Below are positions 1-12,314 of a stretch of 64,000 nt of DNA, in pieces. The DNA comes from Ceratobasidium sp. AG-K. Lineage: Eukaryota; Basidiomycota; Agaricomycetes; Cantharellales; Ceratobasidiaceae. The position numbers were made by a program, and so were the translations under genes. The notes beneath the pieces were generated by a model. The model made no database searches. It was not told the DNA's origin and was given only the letters and a program-made list of their open reading frames with translations. Location: positions 1,674,001 to 1,738,000 of the forward strand of contig JAWNGF010000009.1 of assembly GCA_037039685.1 (NCBI GenBank). Reading direction: 5' to 3'. Positions within the stretch are counted from its first letter, which is position 1. Each line of letters starts with the position of its first letter.

Positions 1-2560
1 CCTAATGTAAGTTGGTCCACGGAAAAACGACGCTGGTACCGACATTCTGGCCCACCCTCACCTCAGCAGCCCACCACCCCCGCTCAAGCACATTCTGGCT
101 CGACAAGCTCGTGTAAGTGCACACGCTAGGTCTCGCCAACCAACTGATCACCGCCCCACTCTGGCCTAGCCAGGTACTTTCCCTGTGAGAGTATCCGCCC
201 CCTGTTCCAGCCACGGGTGCCGGACCGAGCGGCTAGACGGGCGAGGCCAACAATCCCCGACTCGAGCCGCTCCAATCCTGCAGCGCGACACGCATGGTCT
301 TATTCCGGGAGATCCCCCACGGCAACCCTACGATGCCGGACCCGCCGCTGTCGCCACAATCAACTCACTGATCGAGAACTGAATGTTGGGGCGCGAACAT
401 ATCCCGAAATCTGGAAGCGACCGAACCAGTCCCGGTTGTGGGTTTCTTGCGTTCAATCACTATGTATCCAGGAGCCTTTCTTAGCTGGCGTTGTGGTGAA
501 AGCTCGAGCGGATCCAACTACTGCTTCAGCGCTTCATGCAAACAAACACAAACAACTCGATTTTCTTCCCGCATGCTACAGCACAGAGACAAGTTCAGAT
601 CTGCGCAAAAACGTGTGGAACATGGTATTATATATATTATCCACTCCTTTTTATATATTTTCAGATACTCCACGTTATATTTATTCTCGGGATTCAACTC
701 AGGTGGCGGGGATAATGGGGTAGCCTCCGGGGTCGCCGGGGTTCTTGGTGTTTATCGTGAGCTGAAGGAGGCTCCCGTATGCCACCACGAAACCCGGGTC
801 TTACTCGTATAAATTTTGCAATAGCTAATAATCACGCGAGTCGACTTAGAGCCTGAAGTCGCGTTTGAATCGTAGGCAATGTGCCCAAGTTGACGAAGTA
901 GGGCAGTGTCTCTGGGATTGATGCGATCCCAGCAGATGCAGAAGGAAGTGTATTATCTCGACATGGAATATCAAGCTAGATCCGAACCTCGCGAGCTAGG
1001 GTGAATTAGAAGAGAGTGACTCTGGCCCAGAGCGGCCCCTCCCTCAACAACGTGCTCGCAACCTATCCGAGCGATTGCTGCTAGCTTGATGATTAATATG
1101 TGAGAGCACAACGAGGGAACACGCGGCGTGTGTGCCATTTAAACTGGGTGTAGGTTACAGTCAACTCGCTATCATGGCGTGCCGATAACGGCGAAGCGCT
1201 GGGAATGTAATCCCTAATTTATATGCCAGGATTCCCAAAGCGTAACACAGCCATAATGATGTATGTGTAACAGACGCACAGTGAATACGTGGTATACGTA
1301 CAGCAGATGCACAATAAATGCATAGTAAATACATAGTAGATTCATGATTCCGGACTCCGTCGTCTATTGACGAGTTGAGACGGAGCTACAAAAGCTGAAG
1401 GGATCCCTTCGATTTAATCAATCGCTTCAATCCCACCCGATTTGATTCATTAATCATGCCTGCATCCCATACGCCATTCCAGGGTAGCCACTTCCAGGTG
1501 AGTATATGTCGCTATATGCACTTGTGATGCACAACTAAAATCTCTCCCGGTTGCTTAGATCATAAGCCTCACAGCACCCGGACCACTCGCTTGCAGCATA
1601 TTATTGGTCTGAGTCCTTATTTTCTACTTCTTCGCGGTCGACCAGTCGGCATTCTGGTTCGTGTTGTCCAATCGCCACGCGCCGAACTCACATTAACCGC
1701 TTATTTATCTCCGAATCTAAGCACATCCGAGTCTGCCAAGGTTGAACTTCGTGATGCCTCAAGGAAACACTCTAACTTTCAGTGTAAGAGTTATAATACA
1801 GCAAATCACCCTGGGTGGCGGAAACTAACCCAAGCTAGCACATGCGAGTTTCGTCGAGGCGAGGCCAGTGAGTCCAAGAGAGCCCATATCGAAACAAAAT
1901 GGCAGTTTCTGTGATTTCGAACCGCTTTTCTGCACCCGGATCGACAGCAAATGGCCAGAAACTTGAGAACACCTCTTAAGTATGATCACAGGGCCGCATT
2001 TCGCTGATTCAAGAGATCGACCTGTGTGATCATTTTTGAATTTCCATATTCGTTCGGCCGGGATTCCTACGGGGATGCACGGCCATGATATGTCAGTTTC
2101 CTCCTGCTCCCCCACTCGCCCTAAGTTTGAACTGAACCTCAATGCCTGGCTCTCTAGCATTCACCTCCCTGCATTGCTTTCAGGCTCGCCTCCTCGTTAT
2201 CCTATGATACAAAACAACAACCAAAACCTCGATTATGTATGAGATAGTGCGTCTGGGCGTCTTATGCAACGGAGAGCTTTTTATTATAGGCTATCTGTGT
2301 TCTTGCCAGCGCATGGAAGTTTTGGCTGATCTCTGAGTTCTCCCAAACCCTCGAAATTCCCTAACATACAGCTCAACTAGGTCTCAGTCTGAGACTCTCA
2401 TGCGATATGAGCCTTGTAGTGACGAAACTCGAGAAACCCGTTTGTACACACAACGCCCTCCCAGAACGCACATGACCCCACCCCACATACCTGAACCTCT
2501 GACACCTCCTCTTTGAAGAGCTTTTCCAGCACTCCAGCTCGCTTCGATGCCTCCCTATAG
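1..2560. other. Gene-poor stretch, nothing identified
   Basis: Short open frames occur on both strands, but none shows a recognisable domain, a convincing chain of spliced exons or coding-like composition over a useful length. The part at 1245-1345 is AT-rich with loosely repeated TACATAGTA/GCATAGTAAATAC-type words. I see nothing I can name here. Confidence 0.4.
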
Positions 2561-2820
2561 ACTTGAACCTGAGCTTCCAAGTCTCGATGCCTTGGGAAGA
2601 ATTATCACCGAAGGTCCTCGCTGAGAATGGGCCCAACAAGTTCGGGATTTTTGTTATTGGCTGCGGCTCCTTGATCTGGTTCAACGTATTCTCAGTCGGT
2701 ACAAACCCTGCGGGTCCCGAGCGCTCATCCGCCTTCGAGGATTATATTGTCGCGGCAAAAGGACAACACTGCCCCACTGTGCGCAAATAATGTATTCAAA
2801 GGTGCGTATTTATCCATGCG

Positions 2821-3468
2821 TTGTGGGTGCTTTTGTGTAAAAGAGTGGCCCTTGTTCTGCACTACGTACGGTCATTACCTCATCAACCTCGCGACCAATT
2901 GGTCCAATTGGTCGTGGTCCAACAACCTACTTTGTACAATGGAAGCATGCATTATTCCATACGTACCACGGACGGGCAAAGATTTTGTTATCGAGTAGGA
3001 AGATATGCTGGGTGTGATGTAGAATATTGGTTGAGTTATAGTCGGGAATGGCGTTCTTCACCGAGGCTGAACCGGACCGTCCTGGATGTCAAGGCTTGTA
3101 TAAGTAAAGAATGGCTAAGTGCCTCGACTCGAGTACTAGCTTTACCAAGTCCCTAGGGATTCGCTAATCGTTTCACAGCTCAAGATGAGGAGTACAGCCA
3201 TCGCATTCAAAGGTTTATGGCCATTTGTTCTGACGAGCCTTTGATGAGAAACTGGGCATATCACCTCGTCTCTGATGTCCCTGAGTCTCTTAGTCAGCGA
3301 TGGATCCCTGCGTTGCCAGACATGATTCTCCTTCTACCACTCGAGACTGAACCAAGCGGCCGTTCAGTTGTGACTTGGCAATATCCCGGTGAGCGATCTA
3401 GGACTGGGTTTGGTAGTTATATGCGCTGGTTCAGGGCTTCCGACTTGAATACTCGGACCCTCGACTAA
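2821..3468 (+). CDS. Orphan two-exon gene fragment
   Basis: I do not recognise the product. Two open segments join cleanly across a plausible intron at 3098-3178 (donor GTATAAGT, branch-like GCTAATC, acceptor TTTCACAG), and the reading frame is kept across the join. The first segment holds a YSIRTTDGQRFCYRVGRYAG stretch. The second runs to a TAA/TGA-bounded end with SYMRWFRASDLNTRTLD at the C terminus. No methionine begins the first segment before about 2945, so an upstream exon is probably missing from this call. No domain, signal peptide or membrane segment is obvious. It could also be a pseudogene remnant. The splice-consistent frame is seen; that it is a gene is inference. Confidence 0.3.
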
Positions 3469-3469
3469 A

Positions 3470-4777
3470 TATTTGAAATAAATCTAGACTACGTCGTTTG
3501 TTTCCAAGGAACCGCATCGACGCAAGTCCGGTAAAAGCACTCTGGATGGTCAATTCTCAGGTTGCACTAAACTGGGCCACATGGATAGAAGATGCCTGAA
3601 CTCAACTCTCCATGCAACGGGGCGGTGAGCATAAGGTAGATGAAGTCCCACCACAATCCTAGGCAATCAGATGCCAACAAAACTCGGTTCCAACAAGGGT
3701 CAACTATATACAGAGCAACGCTAGGCGACCTAGGCATCTGAAATACGATCATAGTTATCCTCTGACTCTTTGTCTAGCCCTGCTGCAAGCTCGTCCGCCC
3801 AGGGCCACGTACTCACCAACGCACGCAACGCATCTACACACGTCCCGGCTCCTCACACTCGTGGGCCGCAATCAACGCCCGGCTGCACTTGTACACAGCC
3901 TAGATAGCTATCAGCTCATAGTCAAAGCCGAATGAAACAATCTACCTGGAGAGCGGTACGGGGAAAGAATCGCAGGCCGTGTTGCGTCCTGAATGCGGTG
4001 ACGAGATCGATAATCTGGCTCGCCGCATGGTCGTATATTCTAGTCACTTGTTCGCTTGGTTCAGGTGGGACATGGGCCGGGGGCATGTTTGACGAGTGTT
4101 ATCCACCAGTAGCAAATGTGTAGACACAGCACGTGGGGAAGAGTGGACGCGGGATTGGTGCGGATGCCGAGATTCTCGGGAGGATTTTCGAGCCAAGTAT
4201 CGAGCTGGGCACTAGACCAGGGCGAGTTAGAGCAGTTGATAGGAGAAAGTAGATCGACATACTTGGTATCTGCCGTTCCCGAAGTGGTACGGGGCTTGCC
4301 GCTACATTCACGTCAAGTTGGCAGGGAGTGGGCGAGCACCAAGTGTACACTGACATGTTATTAATCACTGGCGTCGCAATGATCATAAGTTTGCACATCT
4401 GAACAAAGCACCCCAACACAGATTTGTCATTGTTTAGGTTCCAAAATTCGGTCGTTATTTCTAGACCGCTGTCGAGCTCGGGGATGGTTGAGCACGCATG
4501 TCACTATTGATCTCGGTCTCGAGCGCCTGAACGGGCCGTCAGTTCGGGCTATGCATTGAGGAGAACCCCAACCATAAGTTTGTCTACGAGTACTGAATCA
4601 GCAAACTAGGTGAAACGGAATTTCGTTTTCGAGCCTACCTTGTACAAACACAGACCAGAGTACCAGTTTCCGGCCAACGCGGGGGCGGGGGATCTGAATG
4701 CTATGATTATCAGGCGAGTCACGATTATGGGCGACGTGGGCACTCATGCCTGGATATGGGTTGGCGAATAGTAGCAA
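3470..4777. other. Intergenic, no gene identified
   Basis: Only short overlapping open frames on both strands, none with a recognisable family. Part of it may be the decayed 3' portion of the minus-strand Zn2Cys6 regulator that follows, but I could not trace its frame below 4778. Confidence 0.3.
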
Positions 4778-5830
4778 TCAGACGAGTGAAGCGGAATTAC
4801 CGAGATACACATAGGCTACGGAGCGTTCTCCCATGCCGTGCTGGTATTCAGAAATCAAGGCCTGGGCGAAACCAAAGCTGGGCGACGAATGGTGTATGTT
4901 GTCTTCGAGCGACTGCTTGGCATGGGCCGCAAACTGGTTCGGGGTTGCAGAGGCCCTGATCTGTTGGTTGTCCAAAAAGGCAGCGGCGAGTGCAAGGAGT
5001 GAGCAGTGCAACATGGGAGACTGGTGTTGAAATGTGATTTGGACTGAGGGAATGGTGTTAGAATGGAGCAGATCGCGCAGGAAGAACTGGGGAACGAGGC
5101 CCAGGAGCCAGGTGGGACCAGAGTGGAAGCAGCGTGCGAGCACCGTATCGTGTTCGTGTCTGGAGAGCTCAACGCCATCGAGGCGGGGCAGGTGGCTGTC
5201 CTATACACAAACGAGGCGTGCGTGGGCCTCTGCCGTCTGTGTCTCGAGGGGGAGGGTTGCGTCGATGTCGAAGATGTAATAGTACACCATGTAGGGGTGC
5301 TGGGATGGAGGACTGGGTTCGACAGTTGTCTGTCCAAGCACTTAGCAACACCAGAGGACAATACGGCGGCAACTCACGTGTTGTGGGGCGTCCGGGATGG
5401 GTGAAGCAGGCTCGGGAACGCTGTTGTCCAGTGAAGTGCCTGAGCGAACACCATCTCCGGTGGGTTCCGCTAGTCTGAGCTGGGAGATTTCCGATTTGAG
5501 CATATGGATTTTGACCTGCAGGCCCCGATGTATTGTTTCGTGGCCGAGCAAGCGCGACCGCCGGCATCCTCTGGTCCCCACGAGCACTGCGTATCTTAGC
5601 ATCGCACAACAAAGTCAAGAAAGGCTGCTACCTGGTGTCCTATTTACACAGGTCAGATGAAAGTCAATAACAAAGCAACGAGAGACCTACAGAGGACGTG
5701 CGCGTGCCACAGACCGGCTGCGCACCCTCGCACTTGCGATGCCGTCTTCTGCAACTATTACATGCACGGGCAGTATATGGTGGGCGCCTGCGAGCTGGAC
5801 CAGTAGAGGTGGATTGAGACACGACACAAG
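4778..5830 (-). pseudogene. Decayed Zn2Cys6 fungal transcription factor
   Basis: Read on the minus strand from about 5830 down, the frame gives an N-terminal basic stretch and then ACNSCRRRHRKCEGAQPVC (about 5711-5766). This is the CX2CX6C...C half of a fungal Zn2Cys6 binuclear cluster. The next expected Cys (CX2C) reads Arg instead. Further on (about 5480-5602) comes a coiled-coil linker with GLQVKIHMLKSEISQL, typical of the dimerisation region. Then (4778-5143) comes a segment like the start of the fungal-specific regulatory domain, with FHSGPTWLLGLVPQFFL and LLALAAAFLDNQQIRA and ending in a YLGNSAS motif before a stop. The pieces lie in different frames. Only some changes fit introns, and the protein stops far short of the usual 600-1000 residues. 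I read it as a regulator gene that has lost function; an intact but hard-to-splice gene is less likely. Confidence 0.5.
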
Positions 5831-6875
5831 AACGAAATCATTGGACGACGCATGCGGTGGTATTGCTCAAGTCTATCTCCACCAAGCGCTGGCGTTGATC
5901 AATATGTTTGGCAGGCGGAAAAACATCGCACGTCGGTACTTCGGTACTTCGGTGCTACCTCCACCGGTATGAAAAAAGTGTTGTATTTTCTCCAGAAACA
6001 TGTCGCGTCTTAGTTTCCGAGGCGCGGTCTAGCATGTATGCACCTGCTTCTGTGCCCTAGCCAACATGTCCAATCGGACTGCCTTGTTGGGCAAGGGCCT
6101 AAAGCTCTATCGGTGGAGCGGAGCTTCCAGGTACCTCTTTCGCAAGGCGTTCCATGCCCGCAGCCACTTTGAACTCAGGCACACACCCTCCAACTCGCCG
6201 CCCCACTTTGGAGTCCCGTCGACGCTTCCATTCACATGGGGCGAGATGGTCGGACCATTCAACGTACATCTCGATCTCTACCATTTAGACTTGGTTTGTG
6301 TGAGCTTAGGCCGAGCTTACACCTGACTCATGACCCCACCCCGAAATGCTCCTGCGCAAACCCAATACCCCGTTCATTTAGATTGTCTGATGGCGACCGA
6401 ACCCCTGTGCGGAAATGGGAACGCAGGGCACGGTTCAAGGTAACTATTTTGATTGGCCTTTGTAACATAATCTCCCGCACATAATAATGGAGACTATTAT
6501 GAATTAGGTGTCTGATTCGAGTACAAAGTAGCCAAAGGCACGCATGAGTGAATAACTGATACGGCAGTTTGAATAAGAGATGGCTATGACAAGCTAGCCA
6601 CAAATTTGAGTATGAAACGCCAATACCCCAAAGAACACCAACGTCGTGCACTGTCACGAAAAGGACCAGGCGAGGCCGAATTGCGGCTAAGGGGCTGTGA
6701 TGCTCCGATATCACATGGAGCCTGAGGGAAGGAAAGGCGAGGGTCGGATGTACAACCTCTCGCCGGCGTGGATGAGACACAAACGAGACTGGGACAGAGA
6801 GCAATTAAACGGAAGTCACGAGTCGGCGCATCAGGAAACGTCGTTAGCGCCGACGGTGATTAGATAGTTGATAAG

Positions 6876-6915
6876 ATCCTTGTTTGATGTAATCTCTCCT
6901 TGTTTGATGTAATCT
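6876..6915 (+). repeat. Perfect 20-bp tandem duplication
   Basis: The 20-base word TCCTTGTTTGATGTAATCTC occurs twice head to tail with no spacer. No gene context. Confidence 0.85.
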
Positions 6916-8879
6916 CACGGGTTCTACGCGTGTGAGACCTTGCGAAGAGCTTTAGCGCCGCGCGCTTTCCTCGTTGTATGCGCGCCCGCATGCTTACCTC
7001 CCGCCCGCAGGCACCTTTCTCGGCTCGCCAGCCGTTTATCACCGCCGCGTTCGGTCACTTTCCGTATTTGCTCAGGTGAGACGCTTCTCCCAGCCGACCA
7101 GGACGCTTCCTGACGTCCGAACCCTTCGCGCAGATATTGCCATTAAGCGCACGGTCCGTGCATGATGCTTTTTAGCAGTTGGGATCTCGCATTGGGATGA
7201 CTGGCGGTATGTGTCTGTATGTCGCATACAAACACCGACTCAGCGACGTGCATAGAAAAATGAAGGGGAGCATTCCTCGAATTCCCCGCTCGCCCGCTGG
7301 CGTTGACTTCGTTTTTCTCGCGTTACCCGCCTCTCCTCTCATGCTCGGACCCCAAAAAACGGTGACGCTTCACCTTCATACTGCTTCGCTACGACTCTAC
7401 TTTTTTGTATTTGTTTTTGACGGACTTAAGTTTTTCCGTTTTTTTCGCTGTGCTCTCTGTTGCTCTCGCTACTACTATTTTTCGTTCACGCTTTGATGTA
7501 TTTGTAGTACGCGCTCGGATGGCCCACCCACCCTCGCGCTTTGCTCGTGGCTCGGCCAATTCCACTCCGTTTCCATTGGGCGGCCGCTCCGCGGCTCGCC
7601 CGGCTCCGCTATTTCCCGCGTGATCACATAAGCCAGGTCACGGCCTCATCGTGTATTTCCTCGTCGTTCATCGAGCATGGGTAGATTCATCACACTGGTG
7701 CAAGAATAACGACACGAATAAGCGCCGTCAATTTTAGTCGTCGCTTGTCGATGCTCGTAAGACTGTTGAGACACGGTAATTGCATCACAATGTGGGGATG
7801 TCAGTATAATATATCTAAGTGCCACTTCAGACCTACTTACCGCGTGGTTTATTACGGGTTTACTGATTGCGCCGCGATTGGCAAAAATGCTTATTCGATG
7901 AGCGCTGCTGTCCATTCATGTGCTGTCTACGCTCGTGATCCTGGGTTCTTCGCCTTGGCATGCATACGGCGCAAACTCTTGTCCATGGGAGGCTCTGCTG
8001 ACGTCTATTTAGTAGCCGTTGCTTGCTTCGCCGTTCTCACATCCCCTCCCTCCTCCAGGCCACATGCTAAGTCCGACCGGCATATACTCACATCCCCCCT
8101 CACGCCAAGAACCCTCCTAATGCGACCTGCTGCCCTTCAAATGATTTAGTGTCAGCATACATGCAATCTACATCAACGTAAGGACTCGCCGTACACCTGC
8201 GTTTAAAAGCAAAAGGCTAACATGCAAAAACGCATGTGGCAATTGAAGGAGTGAGCCAACCTTGGCGAGTTCATTGTCCACAAGTAACTGGGAGTAAATT
8301 GCAGGGTGTGGTTAAGGTAGATGGGGGGAACACAAAGATTCATTTACAGTAACTGATAGCTTGTGCGCGTTGTAAATGTGTACACCCTCGAGCTCGTGTT
8401 TTCCATCGTCACGCTATTTATGTATATACCATTATATCCAATATAGCTTAATTAATACACATTTTACTTGACAAGAACCGGAGTGAGCCTATCAACAGCG
8501 TCAGAGCTAACGAGTGGTGTAAATCTGGGGTGCGAATATCAGTATGAGCTAGTCTAATAAGGCTGAGGAAATCGTGTGAGTCTGGTATGACATTACGGCA
8601 GTGGTCCTGGCTGAAAGATTGAGACCGCTGGTAATGGTGGCCAACAGATTTAGTCATTTGTCAATATTGCTCATAATTATATCCTTATCAACTAGCGAGG
8701 CCGTTATCCGACCCTTACACACGTTCCTCAACATTGAATCTCTTATACTAGGAATGAGCGCTATCTAGGGTGATATCTCTAGGATAAGCGCTTGTCATCC
8801 CGGGTTACTTTTCATGAGGTCTAAACGCCGAGCGGCTAGCGTTCATTGGACGCTTACTCAACTTAGTGTTGTGCCCGAG

Positions 8880-9115
8880 CGTGGGCGAGGGCCCTCACCC
8901 TCGGACCTCGAATTGCAGCTCACACCCTCGCTGTCAAGTATATTCGTGGTCAGGTGACCCTCGACTTGGTGGAGCCCGACGTCGCGCCTATGGCTCCGAT
9001 AGCGTACAGCGGCGAGGGTCAGGTCCCTCGGGGGTTACCTAACCCCCCCCCCCCCTTGCTGACACTTTATGTCAACGAAACACACCAATTGCGAGGGCGC
9101 CCTCGCCCTCGCGCA
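8880..9115. repeat. CGAGGG/CCCTCG-rich cluster with 13-C tract
   Basis: The hexamer CGAGGG or its complement CCCTCG occurs many times in both orientations within about 230 bp, so the stretch can fold into several small hairpins. A run of 13 C bases lies at 9043-9055 and an inverted TGACA...TGTCA follows it. It is not part of any gene I can see; it may be a promoter island or a remnant of a repeat. Confidence 0.5.
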
Positions 9116-9536
9116 CAACGCTAGACGTGACGCAGATTGCGGTGGTGTAACTTACTAAGCTATAACCAGGTAGGGCGATGGTCCCACACCAACATAAATA
9201 TCTAGGCACATGATGGGCCGACGACAGTCTATGAATAGGTTTATATGGGGGCAGAGTTATTCGCTTCCGCCCAGGACACCAATAATTCAACTCCCCCCCT
9301 CGCCTAAGCAACTTTGTCCAACAGTTGTCATACCAGGATATACATCCCACATGTCGTACGATGTATCCACGCTCGTCGCCCACAGCAATACGGTCGTGTC
9401 TTGTTTTCAACTGAATTCGCACCTTCGTGGGCAGGATCATTTACAATGATGCGATCTTCGAGGCCCGAGCCGAAGCGCTTTATATACGACCCGAAGAGAC
9501 GACAGTACTTGTTCTCAATCTCGGTTGTTGTTAGCG

Positions 9537-11444
9537 ATGGCACCCATACGTCCTTCCCTCCCGCTCAGTCCGCCTCGTAGTCCCTCCCTCGTGGGAGACG
9601 CATTGCCCGCGAGTGACGGGTTGATGACTAGTCGTAAGTTGGTGAGTTCACCCGCCTGCTGCTTGGGTCAAAAACTAACGACGTCGCGGAAGAGTTTTAA
9701 CGAGTTGTCTTATTTTCTTCCATCAAGAGGAGATGGTGTGAACGACATGTAAGTTATTTTTGTCTAAGTTTTACGTTGCTAACCGCTCACTAGGTATTTG
9801 CACCTCGGTTTCCGTGCACCAGAGATCGCACTCCATCCCTCGCGTATCCACGCGGTTTGGGCGATCCAACGCCTCCAACATCCACTTCTCGCAGCGAGCA
9901 TCACATCCGGACCAGACGCATCCTCCGCCCAGTTCCAGTACGTCCGCCCAGAAACTGTCGACGAGGCAATCCGTGCGGCCGAGGGCGAATGTAGTATTCA
10001 AATAACCTCAAAAGATGGTAGGTTCTCACTCCTGGGTCACCTGAGCGGGGACTAACAATATTCAGATTTGATATCGACATATCTAAACGGACCTCGGCTC
10101 CTGTCTTCATCTCGCACATCGTTCCTGATTGTCGCTCGGGACCCTGATCATGATGGTGAATATCACCTTTTGCTATGTGCGATGCACTGTGTTGGGGATG
10201 GGATGGCACTCCATTCGTGTGCAAACGAAATGATGTCATTGCTAGGCGGGGTTGGTGATGTGGACCAGCTGTACGAGAGGGTGGCTCGAGAGTTGGAAAA
10301 GCAGGCCGATATCCCTCGGCCGATGGAGGATGGATTACCTGGACTAGAGAATCGATGGAAGTACGTTGTGGCAGTGGCGGATGATCAGCTGCTAGCCAGG
10401 AGGGAAATCGTGAGTGTAGCGTAACTCCGTACCTAGAGGTCTCACCATCTATTCCACAGGGCGGCCAAGCGTTCCCAAAGTCAAAAGGAGCACAACGCAA
10501 GACAGTAGTGCAAACGGTTTCGTTTGATGCAGAGCGCACAAGACGCATCCTTGCGCGCTGCAAATCCAACGAAGTGAGCGTGTCGAATGCCGTATTTGCG
10601 CTATGCAACGTCACATGGGCGAGGATGCTAATAAAAGGGACGGCCGTGACCGAGTTAGGGCCCAGGCTACCATCGTAAGTTCACAGAAAACTAGGTGGCC
10701 TCGCGGTTAACATTTTTGTAGTTTGATGTACACAGCTCTGAATACCCGGCCATGGCTCAACGAGGAGTCCAAGGCTGAATCGTTCTTCAAACTTTGCATT
10801 GGATATTTCAATGTGTGCGTCCCCACTAGTCTGCTCCACTCGCTATTTCTCACATTTCAGTTAGACAACTCCCGAGCTTTATTCCATCCGACCGTCAATC
10901 CGCGGCTCACACGTTCTGGTACCGCGCCCGCCTCGTCAAGTCTCAAAGTACTAAGGCAGTCAAATCGCCGTTTGTCGTTATGCGTACGCAGCTCACCACC
11001 CGGAAGCGGGCGTACCAGTCCATCAAGTGGGCCAAAATCGACGATGCGGCAGCCGAGGGGAAGACCGGCCTGGCTACTCCTGTACCTTCCCCTCAAACCG
11101 AAAAGGCGGCCATGCCCCCTCGGGATAACTTGATAACCTCTCACGGGCTTCAGGCCGAATTGCCCACATCGAAGCCGCAGATTCCGTCAACAGCTCTCAT
11201 GGGTCTGTCACTCCTAGGCAATCTTGATGGAACTTACAAGCACACGTCATACGGAGATATTAAACTTCACACGCTCACAACCGGTAGTCGCCAGCGGGCT
11301 GGGGCGATGCTATTGTTTAGCTATACGTTCGTGGGCAGGTTGTGGTTATGTTTTGGGTATGATGCGAATGGGTTCACGAACGGCGTTGTGGAAGAGTTCT
11401 GGAAGGAGCTCTTGGATGGGATGGACGAGTTCCTTGGATTTTGA
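9537..11444 (+). CDS. HxxxD-type acyltransferase/condensation-like protein
   Basis: Six exons join in frame: 9537-9748, 9794-10017, 10066-10409, 10460-10674, 10722-10814 and 10865-11444. They give about 555 residues. All five introns are 45-50 nt with GT...AG ends. The key motif HCVGDGM (third exon, about residue 180) is the HHxxxDG-type active site shared by alcohol acetyltransferases and NRPS condensation domains. There His acts as general base in acyl transfer from a CoA or carrier thioester. Upstream, YFLPSRGDGVNDMYLHLGFR and AIQRLQHPLLAASI match the N-terminal half of this fold. The C-terminal half has the usual weakly conserved FSYTFVGRLWLCFGYD region. No signal peptide or carrier domain is present, so it is a stand-alone cytosolic enzyme by inference. 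The substrate cannot be read from the sequence. The start ATG at 9537 is the first in frame. A further in-frame intron near 9634-9690 is possible. Confidence 0.75.
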
Positions 11445-12314
11445 TGGACTGGGCTTTTTGGGTTTCTTGGACTTTGTTACTTGCTTCGTTGACGCCTGAA
11501 TCAATTTTCTTACACTAAGCTTTTGTACATGCTCGCCAATCAAAACCTTACTACACGCAGGAATTTCGCCGAATTGGCTAACTGAGACAAGAGAGCGTCA
11601 ACGCCCCAAGACTCCCGAAAGTGGCGAATGTTCAATAGTGGCATAATCCTTAGTCAGCGATGCGGTGGAACGTGACTTGTTCTCTCCTGCGAACCAGCTT
11701 CTCGCGACCATTCTCAGTGGCGTGGCAAAGCCGACATAGTCCTCGTTTGGTTGGATGCACATGGAAGCACACATATTCCATCGCGTCTAGATTTCTGTCT
11801 CGTCTAGAGCGGTATAACCTACGTTAGTTCGCTGGCACTGTTTGACAACACGACCTGATGGCGCGCGCGTCGTGGAGTTCGGGTAGTTTGTCTCGAGATA
11901 GAATGATGTCTGGGAGACTCAGCGGAGAGATGCCCGTGTGTTTTGTATGGCAAGACTCGCTTAGCGCTTCGTGAAGTATGTTGCCGCTCTCATCCGACAT
12001 GCCCGCCTGCCGACTCAAGCTCCTATCCGCATCTCGCCTTCGCGTGCTTATGCAGTTCGTATCTCAATCTTGCCACAACTTCCCTCTCAACGACTGCTGC
12101 ATGAAGATTCCGAGTGTTGAGCTCGGCTAGTGGCCCGGTCTCACCGTCGACGCGGGACCATATTCTGCCACCGTCCATCTTGCAAGAATTACTAGTTCTG
12201 GTAATCTCAGGTTGTTTTGATCTCTGGTGAGTATGTTCGTCTGCGTATTTAAGTCCATATGCCACTCTTTCCATCCAACATCCTTACACTTTCATCCCAT
12301 CCACTCGAAACGCA
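11445..12314. other. Intergenic/promoter region of the GH71 gene
   Basis: No gene recognised. The last 100 bases before the GH71 start (TATTTAAG at about 12245, followed by CT-rich CTTTCCATCC and ACACTTTCATCCCATCC) look like a fungal core promoter with a pyrimidine-rich leader. Confidence 0.4.

Larger units (their letters stand above)
5831..9536. other. Gene-poor stretch with simple repeats
   Basis: No recognisable gene over about 3.7 kb. It holds a head-to-tail duplication of a 20-bp word (6876-6915), an imperfect inverted repeat around an AGCGCT core (about 8753-8800), a region dense in CGAGGG/CCCTCG words (8880-9115) and a 13-base C tract (9043-9055). Small open frames at 6066-6326 and 7179-7496 show no family resemblance. 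Confidence 0.4.

Noticed and set aside
4855..5361. 168-codon minus frame rich in Ser, Pro and Thr as a gene
   Set aside because: It is an alternative frame of the same region that encodes the regulator fragments in the 4778-5143 frame.
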